Position numbers and translations under genes: made by a program. A model generated the notes under the pieces. The model had not been told where the DNA came from and did not search any database. It saw only the letters and a list, made by a program, of their open reading frames with translations. From Thermophagus sp052400625 (GTDB lineage: Bacteria > Bacteroidota > Bacteroidia > Bacteroidales > Marinilabiliaceae): a DNA stretch of 64,000 nt. Positions 55,484 through 64,000 of this stretch are shown here, piece after piece. Each line of letters opens with the position of its first letter. Positions within the stretch are counted from its first letter, which is position 1. Location: assembly GCA_052400625.1 (NCBI GenBank), contig JBQTGH010000004.1. One strand, 5' to 3'.

Positions 55484-56757
55484 AACACAATATACACCTC
55501 ATATAAACGATCGATTACAAAGACAAAAACATATTAAATCATGCAATACCATTGATATAGATTATCGCCATCTAGCTGGCATCTTTTTCACAACACACGA
55601 ACAACTGCTTTTCATTTTTTACCCATACCCTTAATAATTTAAATTATTGTTCAAAAAACCCATTTATTTATCCATTTTATTTTCTTTGTCTCAATATTAA
55701 ATTTACTTTTTTATTTTCTGCAAATCTATTATTAAAAATTTTTTTTAACAACTTTTTTCTAAAAAAAACTCACAAAACAATCCTGAACAAACTTACAAAG
55801 TCTTACACCCCCTAATTTTACTATCATTCAGGCGGAAATGGAACACACTAAAATCACAAATCATCTAGGATTCCAAGGAACAAGGATAGGATTTACGGAA
55901 GAGGATAAGCCATTCTTAAAATCTCTATAATAACATCTTACCCTCTGTTACAATCTTTTTCTCAACAAGAATAAATAATGCAGTTCATCTCAGAATAAAA
56001 GCAATGAAAAACCCGACCAAATATCGTCCACTCCAGTTTTTCAAGCATTGAATACAGCCCAAAGCCTACTTTTCTTATCGATTAAAGCTTTATTCTATTG
56101 TCTTTTTTTGCTAAGGAATACACGGGCTTTTGGACTTCACCCAAGAAATACAAAACCAACACAAAAAATGGTTTATAAAAAATATAAGCTTGTTGACAGG
56201 CAAAATTGAAATAACTATTCTGACGAGAAAATATTGTTCTGACTCGCTATCAAATTAAAGGAGTTTAAGCACGACCACTCAATGGAGAGGTGTGAATTTC
56301 TATTTTTTAGATAAGTCTGGGGCTAATATTATAAAGTACTTTTCCTGAAGCATTTTATAGAATGAAGATAGGTGAAAGTCCTTCAACAACCGAAAACGAA
56401 TTACTCACTCCAACACCTAATTCCGCTTTACACGAAAGTTCCAAAAAACAACAAGATCAACGCATGACATCACAAACACACACAGATCATCCGAGAATTG
56501 AACTTTTTTCAACAAAATTCCTACAGTAACATACTACCAAATAGCAATAAATCTTTTCCGGTAGATTTCCCGAACAACAAATCTAATCCTGATCAGCGGG
56601 GATTAATCCCTACAGACAATTATATTTGGGATCCACTCCAAAAGCCATCATTATTACCCAACTATGGGAGCACATCAACAACCGAGAAAATACTTCATTA
56701 GAAGCATCATAAAAGCAAAACTGCAGTACAGCAGGAATAGCTGCTTTATTTCTAAAA
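55484..56757. other. Large intergenic region upstream of the PUL and downstream of pdxB
   Basis: A 1.27-kb AT-rich stretch. It contains a candidate PUL promoter (next entry) and otherwise nothing I can support. A 67-codon plus-strand frame at 56498-56701 is not credible. It might hold the remains of a regulator or transposon, but no motif shows it. Confidence 0.5.
55721..55752 (-). promoter_or_regulatory. Candidate PUL promoter
   Basis: On the minus strand TAGATTTG (plus 55721-55728) fits TAnnTTTG, with GTTG as a -33 candidate (plus 55749-55752) 20 bases upstream. Transcription would start near 55715 and produce a leader of about 230-280 bases before susC. Confidence 0.45.
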
Positions 56758-57882
56758 TCAAGCTTTTATTTTGAATCCCAACAATTGCAACGATTTTATT
56801 AATTCCTGATTCTCGTCGGGAACGGTAACCGTCCAGCACGACAATTCCCGACGTACAGGATAATTCCCTCTCAAATCTTCAAACTTTTCGGGGTGTTCGG
56901 CCAGTCGGCGAGCATCTTCAGACACGTCGTAAGTTTGGAGAATGGCTTGGGCAAGCTTTAAATTCAAAGCTTCATCGTTGTCTCTTATTGTTAGGGACAT
57001 ATTTTCAGGGGCGGGCAAATCATTTGGATACCAGTCTTCCAGTCCAAGCTGGAACATATTGCTAACAAACCTGACAGCTGCCGCAGTTCCGTTTGCTTTC
57101 CCATCCACAGCATATCCTGCAATATGGGGTGTTCCAAGCATTAACTCATCTTGCAATTTCTGCAAGATAGCAGGCTCATGCTCCCAAACATCAAGGATCG
57201 CTTTATCAATTAAGCCCGTACCAAGCCCTCTCAGTAACGTCTGCTCATCAACAACTTCACCACGAGAAGAATTAATTAGGATGCACCCTCTTTTCATCAT
57301 CAGAAGAGAAGTATCGTTGAGCAAATGAAAAGTAGGGTAATTTCCATCTTTGGTTAAAGGCACATGAAAAGTAACCACATCCGAAACCTGAAGTAACACA
57401 TTAAGGTCGGTATTGGGAAAGTCCTTCTCTCTTTCTTTTCTGGGGGGATCGCTCATCAGCACTTTCATTCCAAAGGCTTCTCCCACCTTAACCACTTTAC
57501 TCCCCACATTCCCGACGCCCACAACGCCTAACGTTTTACCTTGTAAAGAATAGCCACTCAATTCTAAAGTGGCAAAAACAGAGGCAATGTATTGCTTTAC
57601 AGACCCTGAATTACAACCCGGGGCATTGGCCCAGGCAATGTTGTTTTTCTCAAGCCACGGAATATCCATATGGTCGGTACCTATAGTGGCAGAAACCACC
57701 CCTTTGACTTTGCTCCCGGATAAAAGTCCACTATTCACCTTGGTTCTGGTCCGAACAATAAGAGCATCGGCTTCCTTCACATCCTGATGGCTTATTGAAG
57801 CTCCAGGAAGATAAACCACCTCCGCATAAGGTTCCAGTACTCCTTTAAGAAAAGGAATTTTATCATCTGCGACAATTAACAT
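56758..57882 (-). CDS. pdxB: 4-phosphoerythronate dehydrogenase (PdxB)
   Basis: A 374-residue D-2-hydroxyacid dehydrogenase. It begins MLIVADDKIPFLKGVLEPYAEVVYLPG, which is typical of PdxB, with the Rossmann motif GVVGVGNVGSK, INSSRGEVVDE with the catalytic Arg, and HIAGYAVDGKANG with the catalytic His. The extended C-terminal domain (from about residue 290) distinguishes PdxB from SerA. It oxidises 4-phosphoerythronate in pyridoxal phosphate synthesis. It stands alone on the minus strand and is divergent from the transketolase gene. Confidence 0.92.
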   Translation of the reverse strand: MLIVADDKIPFLKGVLEPYAEVVYLPGASISHQDVKEADALIVRTRTKVNSGLLSGSKVKGVVSATIGTDHMDIPWLEKNNIAWANAPGCNSGSVKQYIASVFATLELSGYSLQGKTLGVVGVGNVGSKVVKVGEAFGMKVLMSDPPRKEREKDFPNTDLNVLLQVSDVVTFHVPLTKDGNYPTFHLLNDTSLLMMKRGCILINSSRGEVVDEQTLLRGLGTGLIDKAILDVWEHEPAILQKLQDELMLGTPHIAGYAVDGKANGTAAAVRFVSNMFQLGLEDWYPNDLPAPENMSLTIRDNDEALNLKLAQAILQTYDVSEDARRLAEHPEKFEDLRGNYPVRRELSCWTVTVPDENQELIKSLQLLGFKIKA

Positions 57883-58109
57883 CTTATTTACAATTTAAAT
57901 TTTGACACTTTAAATTAACCAATAATATTTGTTTACTCTGTGAAATCCGAAATATAATTTTTGAATACAATGACATTACCGGCACAAAAGCGCTCTTTTA
58001 TAATTCCATTCGCATCCGATTGATTGATCTGTTACTATTCTTCAACATCAATAGTGTATTTGTACCGATTCCTCCTCCTGTCAAAATTATTTCCGGATGA
58101 AAAATTCAT

Positions 58110-58177
58110 TACTTTTGCACAGAATGCAATGAATTAGTGTTTTCTAGACAAAAATCAACTTCTGTTTCCTATATTTG
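58110..58177 (+). promoter_or_regulatory. Two -7-like boxes upstream of transketolase
   Basis: TACTTTTG (58110-58117) and TATATTTG (58170-58177) both fit TAnnTTTG. Neither has a strong -33 box. The second lies 58 bases before the ATG at 58236 and inside the frame that a GTG at 58137 would open, which supports the ATG start. Confidence 0.4.
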
Positions 58178-58235
58178 CAAAAATAGATTAGAGAACAGAT
58201 CAGAACAGATAAACCAATTTAAAATTCACACAAAA

Positions 58236-60263
58236 ATGAGTACAGACATTGCCAAAAAAGCCGCAGATAACATACGCATGCTTTCTGCTGCGATGGTAGA
58301 GAAAGCCAAATCAGGTCACCCCGGTGGTGCTATGGGAGGTGCCGATTTCATGCATATTCTATTTTCCGAATATTTGGAATTTGATCCCACCGACCGATCA
58401 TGGGCTCTCCGGGACCGGTTTTTTCTGGATCCGGGACATATGTCACCCATGTTGTATGCCCAGTTAGCTCTCACCGGAGCATTTACCATGGAGGAGCTGG
58501 CTAATTTTCGTCAATGGGGAAGCCCAACACCCGGCCACCCCGAGGTGGATCTAGCACGAGGAATAGAAAACACTTCCGGACCTCTTGGACAAGGCCACAC
58601 CATGGCTGTTGGAGCTGCCATCGCTGAGAGATTTCTCGCCCAAAAATTTGGAGAATGGAGTGCCCACACCATTTACACTTTCATTTCAGACGGCGGCATT
58701 CAAGAAGAAATATCTCAGGGTGCAGGACGTCTGGCTGGACATCTAGGCTTAGGCAATCTGGTCATGTTTTATGATTCCAATGACATACAGCTCTCCACTG
58801 AAACAAAACTGGTATCTACCGAAGACACTGCAAAAAAATATGAATCATGGGGCTGGGCTGTAAAAACCATCGATGGGCATGATCATGCACAAATTAGAGA
58901 AGCGCTCGAAGAGGCCAAGCATACGACAGACAAACCGTTCCTGATCATTGGTAAAACAATTATGGGGAAAGGTGCCGTAACCGAAGAAGGCGCATCTTAT
59001 GAACGTCAAGTTTCAACACATGGGCAACCTTTAAGTGCGGCCGGGGCTTCATTCCGAAAAACCATTGAAAATCTGGGCGGTGATCCCGAACAACCCTTCA
59101 CTATTTTCCCCGAAGTTGCTGCTTATTACAAGGAAGCGATGAGCGAAAAAGCCAGTCGGGCACAAGTAAAAAAGGCCGAACAGAAAAAATGGGAAGAAGC
59201 CAACCCTCAATTGGCACAAAAGTTCCACAAGTTTTTCAATAATGAAGTACCTGACATCAACTACGCAGCCATAGAACAGAAGGCCAATGCTGCTTCCCGT
59301 GCGTCTTCCGGTACCGTTTTAGCCCATTTTGCCGAACACGTGGAAAACATGCTTGTTATGTCGGCCGACCTTAGTAACTCGGACAAAACCGACGGCTTCC
59401 TGAAAAAAACACATCCCGTAACAAAAGATGACTTTTCCGGACAATTCGTCCATACCGGGGTTTCTGAACTCACCATGGGGGCACTTGCGAATGGAATGGC
59501 ATTGCATGGTGGCGTAATTCCTGTGTGTGGAACCTTCTTTGTTTTCTCAGACTATATGAAACCCGCCGTTCGAATGGCAGCGCTTATGCAATTGCCGGTT
59601 AAATACGTATGGACACATGATGCTTTCCGAGTAGGAGAAGACGGTCCGACACATCAACCGGTAGAGCAAGAGGCACAAATACGCCTTTTGGAAAAACTCA
59701 AAAATCATACTGGAGAAAACAGCATGCTGGTGCTTCGTCCGGCAGATGCCAATGAAACCACCGTTGCATGGCAAATGGCAATGGAAAACACAAAAACGCC
59801 TACTGCGTTAATCCTTTCCCGCCAAAACATTCCTGATTTGCCGGGCAGCACCTACCAAAACGCCCTGAGAGCCAAAAAAGGCGCTTATATCGTTCAAAAA
59901 GACGAAGGTAATATCGACCTGGTGATGGTAGGGAATGGATCTGAAGTTTCTACCCTGATCGAAGGAGCTGAAATGCTCCGAAAAGAAAAGGGGTTGAAAA
60001 TTCAGGTTGTTTCTGCCATTTCTGAAGGCCTGTTCCGAAATCAGCCCAATGATTATCAAGAAGAAGTATTACCCAAAGACACGCCGAGATTTGGCCTTAC
60101 AGCCGGACTGCCAGTTACCATTGAAGGACTTACCGGCCCCAACGGTATTGCCATCGGCCTGGATCATTTTGGATATTCTGCACCTTATAAGGTTTTGGAT
60201 GAAAAATTCGGATTCACAGGAAAGGCTGTCTTTGATGCCGTTTGTAAATTCATGAAGCGTTAA
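58236..60263 (+). CDS. tkt: Transketolase
   Basis: A 675-residue thiamine-diphosphate enzyme of the pentose phosphate pathway. Evidence: KAKSGHPGGAMGGADFMH, SGPLGQGHTMAVGAAIAE, the cofactor region ISDGGIQEEISQGAGRLAGHLGLGNLVMFYDSNDIQLS, and AFRVGEDGPTHQPVEQEAQIRLL. The SDGG wording in place of the usual GDG is the form I recall in Bacteroidota transketolases. I chose the ATG at 58236 (MSTDIAKKAADNIRMLSA) rather than an in-frame GTG at 58137. Length and motifs are complete. Confidence 0.93.
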   Translation: MSTDIAKKAADNIRMLSAAMVEKAKSGHPGGAMGGADFMHILFSEYLEFDPTDRSWALRDRFFLDPGHMSPMLYAQLALTGAFTMEELANFRQWGSPTPGHPEVDLARGIENTSGPLGQGHTMAVGAAIAERFLAQKFGEWSAHTIYTFISDGGIQEEISQGAGRLAGHLGLGNLVMFYDSNDIQLSTETKLVSTEDTAKKYESWGWAVKTIDGHDHAQIREALEEAKHTTDKPFLIIGKTIMGKGAVTEEGASYERQVSTHGQPLSAAGASFRKTIENLGGDPEQPFTIFPEVAAYYKEAMSEKASRAQVKKAEQKKWEEANPQLAQKFHKFFNNEVPDINYAAIEQKANAASRASSGTVLAHFAEHVENMLVMSADLSNSDKTDGFLKKTHPVTKDDFSGQFVHTGVSELTMGALANGMALHGGVIPVCGTFFVFSDYMKPAVRMAALMQLPVKYVWTHDAFRVGEDGPTHQPVEQEAQIRLLEKLKNHTGENSMLVLRPADANETTVAWQMAMENTKTPTALILSRQNIPDLPGSTYQNALRAKKGAYIVQKDEGNIDLVMVGNGSEVSTLIEGAEMLRKEKGLKIQVVSAISEGLFRNQPNDYQEEVLPKDTPRFGLTAGLPVTIEGLTGPNGIAIGLDHFGYSAPYKVLDEKFGFTGKAVFDAVCKFMKR

Positions 60264-60275
60264 ATTCACCACTTT

Positions 60276-60315
60276 CAGTCCCTATGGACTGATTTCATGG
60301 AGACTCGCTTTTTTT
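60276..60315 (+). terminator. Possible terminator after transketolase
   Basis: CAGTCC-CTAT-GGACTG forms a perfect 6-bp stem at 60276-60291, and a T7 run follows 18 bases later (60309-60315). The gap between stem and T-run makes it weak. Confidence 0.35.
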
Positions 60316-60325
60316 AAACAATTGT

Positions 60326-60383
60326 GCCACATTTACGGATAAACTCATATTTCTGTACCGTTGTGTAATCCTGTAAATGTGGC
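60326..60383. repeat. Inverted repeat before rimM
   Basis: GCCACATTTAC (60326-60336) and GTAAATGTGGC (60373-60383) are perfect 11-base reverse complements, 36 bases apart. It could fold in the rimM leader RNA or be a decayed element; nothing decides. Confidence 0.6.
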
Positions 60384-60463
60384 TCTATTTAATAGTAAAT
60401 ACCCGAAATTAATTCCCGGTTTAATAATAAGAACGTTTCCGCTTAACAAAAAACCTCTGAACC

Positions 60464-60991
60464 ATGCTCGAAAAATCGGATTTTAGATCTGTCGGAGTGC
60501 TTTCCCGACCTCATGGAATTGCAGGAGAAGCAGCCATAAGGCTTTCCCCGGAAGCAATGAACTGGGATTTGTCTCCGTCATTTATCTTTATTGAAATTAA
60601 CAATGAACTGGTGCCTTTTAGAATCAGCGGTATGCGTTATAAAGCCGATGACATAATTCTGGTGAAGTCGCCATTCCTTTCTTCCGAAGAAGAAATAAGA
60701 GCATTAATGGGATGCTCGGTATATCTCTCTGATCGGGAAATTGAACAAATCCCGGCCGGATTGAATAATCTCAACGCTTTTATCGGCTTTAAAGTTATCG
60801 ACACCAACCATGGCATGATTGGTGAAATATTTGAGTTACAAGACATATCAGGAAATCCCCTTTTTCGAATTCACAAAGAAAACGATGAGATACTTATTCC
60901 GGTAGCAGAAGAATTCATCATCAAAATCAATAATGATGAAAAAATCATTGAGATGAAAATTCCGGAAGGATTATTGGATATAAACAATTAG
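60464..60991 (+). CDS. rimM: Ribosome maturation factor RimM
   Basis: A 175-residue RimM. It carries the N-terminal domain FRSVGVLSRPHGIAGEAAIRLSPE, followed by the PRC-barrel region LNAFIGFKVIDTNHGMIGEIFELQDISGNPLFRIHKENDEILIPVAEEFIIKIN. RimM binds the 30S ribosomal subunit and helps mature the 16S 3' head. Here it is isolated from rpsP and trmD, as often in Bacteroidota. Length is complete. Confidence 0.92.
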   Translation: MLEKSDFRSVGVLSRPHGIAGEAAIRLSPEAMNWDLSPSFIFIEINNELVPFRISGMRYKADDIILVKSPFLSSEEEIRALMGCSVYLSDREIEQIPAGLNNLNAFIGFKVIDTNHGMIGEIFELQDISGNPLFRIHKENDEILIPVAEEFIIKINNDEKIIEMKIPEGLLDINN

Positions 60992-61042
60992 AAAATGCAA
61001 CTTCAGATTTCTTCCCCTCAATAGAACCAACAATAGCTGCCG

Positions 61043-61474
61043 TCAGAATATCGTTTTCTCAAATTGAGAAATACGATTGCGCCACTCCTCCGGCAAAATA
61101 AATGAAGTTCCGGTACTTCGACGAAAACCTGCCATCACCGACTCACAGACAGATAGAGGAGCTTCATCCCCATCGGCAACAAGCCACTGAACCATTTTTA
61201 AACTCTTATTCCCTAACCCCACAATGCGGCTAAGCACTTCTACAGATTGCCCCAAAAAAATTTGACGGATAAAATCTGTGTTGGTATGAACCACAACCAG
61301 TTGATCATCCCGGGTCGAATCACCGGGCAACCATCCCAACACATCTCTCATATAGTACATACGACCCACATCATAATAGTCATTGTACACACCGTTGTTT
61401 ACATGTCCGAATCCATCCACATCACTGAACCGCATCTGAACCGGTATTCGGTGTCTGAAATCTGCTATTTTCAT
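61043..61474 (-). CDS. Acyl-CoA thioesterase (hotdog fold)
   Basis: A 143-residue 4HBT-type thioesterase. The motif RFSDVDGFGHVNNGVYNDYYDVGRMYYM carries the active-site Asp and His expected for this group. I chose the ATG at 61474 because AGGAG lies 7 bases before it, an unusually good Shine-Dalgarno for this phylum; an upstream ATG at 61531 would add 19 residues. It follows the YrdC-type gene by 59 bases. Likely hydrolyses acyl-CoA or acyl-ACP; substrate unknown. Confidence 0.85.
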   Translation of the reverse strand: MKIADFRHRIPVQMRFSDVDGFGHVNNGVYNDYYDVGRMYYMRDVLGWLPGDSTRDDQLVVVHTNTDFIRQIFLGQSVEVLSRIVGLGNKSLKMVQWLVADGDEAPLSVCESVMAGFRRSTGTSFILPEEWRNRISQFEKTIF

Positions 61475-61533
61475 ATCATCACTCCTGTTACGCTCATACA
61501 TTCCACAATAAACTCCAGCCTTCTTCATCATGC

Positions 61534-62103
61534 CTATTCACGTATCACCTCAACCTGACCATCAATTCCCAGTTTAATTATTCCTGAAGGCGCCGGGTTA
61601 TTAACTTCATCCTGTCGGTATTTCACCACATAATCCACTCCATTCAGAATCTCCTCACTGATGTCCCCGAAATTTTTAGGGGCTGTCTCACCACTTAAAT
61701 TGGCAGAGGTGGATACCAAAGGCTTCCTGAAGGCTTGACACAAGGTTCTCGAAAACGACTCATTGGTAACTCGAATACCAATACTCCCATCGTCGGCCAA
61801 CAAATTTTCGGCAAGATTTTTCCCCTGAGGATATATGATGGTTAATGGCTTATCGGCTATTTCAATAAGATCGTATGCTAATTCCGGCACTTCTTCCACA
61901 TACGAATTCAATCGCACCATATTATCAATCAACACCAACATGCTTTTGTGGTCGTCTCTTCTCTTCAGATTATAAATTTTCTTCACAGCATCAGCATTGG
62001 TGGCATCGCATCCGATCCCCCAAATGGTATCAGTAGGATAAGCAATTAGCCCTCCGTTTCGTAATACTTCTACTGCATTTTTTATGTCTTCCTGATAATT
62101 CAT
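61534..62103 (-). CDS. L-threonylcarbamoyladenylate synthase (YrdC/Sua5 family)
   Basis: A 189-residue YrdC-domain protein that makes threonylcarbamoyl-AMP for the tRNA t6A modification. Motifs: IAYPTDTIWGIGCDATNADAVKKIYNLKRRDDHKSMLVLI and VSTSANLSGETAPKNF, matching YrdC's nucleotide and threonine-binding regions. The protein is YrdC-only, lacking the Sua5 C-terminal domain. Transcribed with the thioesterase gene on the minus strand. Confidence 0.92.
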   Translation of the reverse strand: MNYQEDIKNAVEVLRNGGLIAYPTDTIWGIGCDATNADAVKKIYNLKRRDDHKSMLVLIDNMVRLNSYVEEVPELAYDLIEIADKPLTIIYPQGKNLAENLLADDGSIGIRVTNESFSRTLCQAFRKPLVSTSANLSGETAPKNFGDISEEILNGVDYVVKYRQDEVNNPAPSGIIKLGIDGQVEVIRE

Positions 62104-62263
62104 ATCATAAAATTTCTTCTAAATACTCACATACAGCACAATGACTACTGCCAATCAACACTTGCAACCGTTTTTTCGCACAAGAAAACCGGAAACATCA
62201 CAGAATGCTTTCCGGTTCTTTGCAACTATTAGTTCCTTTAATAAAAGCTTTATGCATTACCTA

Positions 62264-63082
62264 TCAAACAGCCACATCAAAGTCACGCAAAGCATCATTC
62301 AACGACGTTTTTCTATCGGTAGATTCTTTCCGCTTCCCGATAATCAATGCTGCAGGCACCTGATATTCACCTGCCGGAAACTTCTTGGTATAACTTCCCG
62401 GGATAACTACCGACCGCGGTGGCACATATCCCTTATATATTACGGGCTCAGGTCCGCTAACATCAATTATTTTGGTAGAACCGGTAAGTACCACATTGGC
62501 TCCCAATACCGCTTCTTTACCAACTCTGCAACCTTCCACAACAATACATCTTGAACCAATAAATGCATGATCTTCTATAATAACAGGAGCGGCCTGTACC
62601 GGTTCTAGAACTCCGCCAATACCAACGCCTCCACTTAGGTGAACGCCTTTGCCTATCTGTGCACAGCTACCCACTGTTGCCCAGGTATCCACCATGGTAC
62701 CGGCAGACACATAGGCACCGATATTCACATAAGAGGGCATCATAACCACTCCTTTTTCTATGTATGCACCATATCGGGCCACGGCATGAGGAACCACACG
62801 AATGCCTTTGGCGGCATAATCATGTTTCAAAGGAATCTTATCATGCCATTCCAGAGGCCCTACTTTTATGGTTTCCATTTTTTGCAATGGGAAGTATAAA
62901 ATAACCGCCTTTTTCACCCATTCATTCACTTTCCAGTCATCTCCATCAGGCTCAGCAACGCGCAACGTGCCCTTGTCAAGTAGAGCAACCACCTCGTTTA
63001 CTGCCTCCTGAGTCTCGCTGTACTCCAGTTGAGACCTGTCGTCCCAGGCCTTTTCAATAATTGCTTTCAAATTTTCTCTCAT
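62264..63082 (-). CDS. dapD: 2,3,4,5-tetrahydropyridine-2,6-dicarboxylate N-succinyltransferase
   Basis: A 272-residue left-handed beta-helix enzyme of lysine/diaminopimelate synthesis. It begins MRENLKAIIEKAWDDRSQL and carries hexapeptide repeats VPHAVARYGAYIEKGVVMMPSYVNIGAYVSAGTMVDTWATVGSCAQIGKGVHLSGGVGIGGVLEP, which is diagnostic for DapD, with MVDTWATVGSCAQIG near the active site. I chose the ATG at 63082 over a start 33 codons upstream, whose extra residues do not match the family. Confidence 0.95.
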   Translation of the reverse strand: MRENLKAIIEKAWDDRSQLEYSETQEAVNEVVALLDKGTLRVAEPDGDDWKVNEWVKKAVILYFPLQKMETIKVGPLEWHDKIPLKHDYAAKGIRVVPHAVARYGAYIEKGVVMMPSYVNIGAYVSAGTMVDTWATVGSCAQIGKGVHLSGGVGIGGVLEPVQAAPVIIEDHAFIGSRCIVVEGCRVGKEAVLGANVVLTGSTKIIDVSGPEPVIYKGYVPPRSVVIPGSYTKKFPAGEYQVPAALIIGKRKESTDRKTSLNDALRDFDVAV

Positions 63083-63198
63083 AGGTACAGTTTTTGTTTC
63101 TACCGTAAAGATAATTTTTAAATATAATATAACCTTTGATTGATTTTGCTTTACAGGGTACCATTTCTGATGCCCAAACACTTTAATCAGACAAATTA

Positions 63199-63936
63199 AT
63201 GAAGAATTTCACACTAACCGGCATTTTTATATCTTTTTTACTTTTATCCAACCCTTTAACCGGACAGGACAACAAACAAATTCGTATTTCAGGATACGTT
63301 TGCAACGCTGAAAATCACAAGCCTTTACACTACGCCCAACTGGTTAGTTTCAACACCTTCCTCTCTTACACCACCGACACCAAAGGACACTTCAGCATAA
63401 TGCTTGACAAAAACGATTCATTAAAAATTGTTTCCATGGGATTTGAAGGGGTTGTACTCAGAGCAGAATACTTTCTTAAAAATAACGACAAGGATACTAT
63501 TTTCCTTGATCCTGCATCCTACCTTCTCAACGAAGTTACCATCAATGCTCATGAACAATCCATTAACTTAAATCTCCCCGGAAATTTCGGGGTCAATGTT
63601 GACCCTGACGCCGAGCCTGACCGTTCTGTTCCGGATCCTTCCATTGGAATGATATTTAATCCTTTGACTTTGGCCCACTCGGCTTTTGGCAAAAAAGCCA
63701 AAAAGCAACGAAAACTCAGAAAACACATTGATCAACAAAACAAAAAAGCACGATGGTTCTCCATATTGTCTTCCGGAATACTAAAAGAATGGACCGGACT
63801 GGAAGGGAAAGAACTGGAAAACTTCATCATCTTTTGCAATACAAAAAATTCCATAAACAACTCAGACGACCAGCTAACCATTCACCGCAAAGTATTGAAC
63901 CTTTTGGACATGTACAACAACAGCAAAATGGAATAA
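63199..63936 (+). CDS. Carboxypeptidase-regulatory-like domain protein
   Basis: A 245-residue secreted protein with a signal peptide (about residues 1-24, FLLLSNPLTGQ). The segment QIRISGYVCNAENHKPLHYAQLVSFNTFLSYTTDTKGHFSIMLDKNDSLKIVSMGFEG is the CarboxypepD_reg-like beta-sandwich, usual at the start of SusC-type receptors and of stand-alone envelope proteins in Bacteroidota. The C-terminal 120 residues are charged and helical. It is divergent from dapD. The function is unknown; no TonB plug or barrel is present. Confidence 0.82.
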   Translation: MKNFTLTGIFISFLLLSNPLTGQDNKQIRISGYVCNAENHKPLHYAQLVSFNTFLSYTTDTKGHFSIMLDKNDSLKIVSMGFEGVVLRAEYFLKNNDKDTIFLDPASYLLNEVTINAHEQSINLNLPGNFGVNVDPDAEPDRSVPDPSIGMIFNPLTLAHSAFGKKAKKQRKLRKHIDQQNKKARWFSILSSGILKEWTGLEGKELENFIIFCNTKNSINNSDDQLTIHRKVLNLLDMYNNSKME

Positions 63937-64000
63937 TTTGTTCGATTTCGAAAGCCAAATGGACAGTTGCTACCTTGCCAATTTGCGCGCCATTAAATGA

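Noticed and set aside
56498..56701. 67-codon plus-strand frame upstream of the PUL
   Set aside because: Asn/Ser/Pro-rich random-looking sequence with no start context.

Overview
The window comes from a member of the Bacteroidota, probably a marine or anaerobic Marinilabiliales-like bacterium. The evidence is a SusC/SusD polysaccharide utilisation locus, several TAnnTTTG promoter boxes, Bacteroidota-style ParE/ParC and transketolase sequences, and the conserved RDD / SpoIIM / DUF4129 / DUF4350 / MoxR / DUF58 cluster. The species assignment is inference; no rRNA or tRNA gene was recognised.

Layout. (1) 1-9.6 kb is core: the elongasome operon mreC(partial)-mreD-mrdA-rodA, then parE-parC (topoisomerase IV) and aroK. 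(2) 9.8-19.4 kb holds a patatin/POTRA/beta-barrel outer-membrane protein and a six-gene minus-strand envelope operon (SpoIIM-like, membrane protein, DUF4129, DUF4350, MoxR ATPase, DUF58), divergent from an RDD-family gene. (3) 19.4-33.7 kb is an accessory island. It is a mosaic of repeat-rich DNA and small cargo modules: a helical protein behind an 11-unit 21-bp hairpin array, a class III nucleotide-cyclase-like protein, a two-gene Hachiman-type defence system (HamA nuclease + HamB helicase), a HigB/HigA-type toxin-antitoxin pair, an ImmA/IrrE-DUF4411 pair, and a small secreted/barrel protein pair. Between them lie at least three decayed 3' ends of group II introns, short elements bounded by IS3-like inverted ends, heptamer microsatellites and a dispersed AT-rich repeat. 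(4) 33.7-55.5 kb is a ROK regulator converging on a 20.5-kb minus-strand PUL: SusC, SusD, DUF5018 lipoprotein, two GHL10-like glycosidase lipoproteins, three SGNH esterases, SSS symporter, DUF4434 protein, AGE epimerase, secreted FAD oxidoreductase, GDPD phosphodiesterase and DUF5009 membrane acyltransferase homologue. (5) 56.7-64 kb is core metabolism: pdxB, transketolase, rimM, a thioesterase, a YrdC/Sua5 protein, dapD and a CarboxypepD_reg-like protein.

How the genes work together. The PUL encodes outer-membrane capture (SusCD), surface lipoproteins for recognition and cleavage, deacetylation by SGNH esterases, sodium-driven import, and sugar epimerisation. Its substrate is unknown; an acetylated, possibly amino-sugar-containing glycan is a guess. 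The island combines anti-phage and stress modules with repeats that probably helped it assemble by recombination. Two genes (susC-like and the small gene near 31.6 kb) show signs of a one-base frameshift at a homopolymer just at or after the most natural start.
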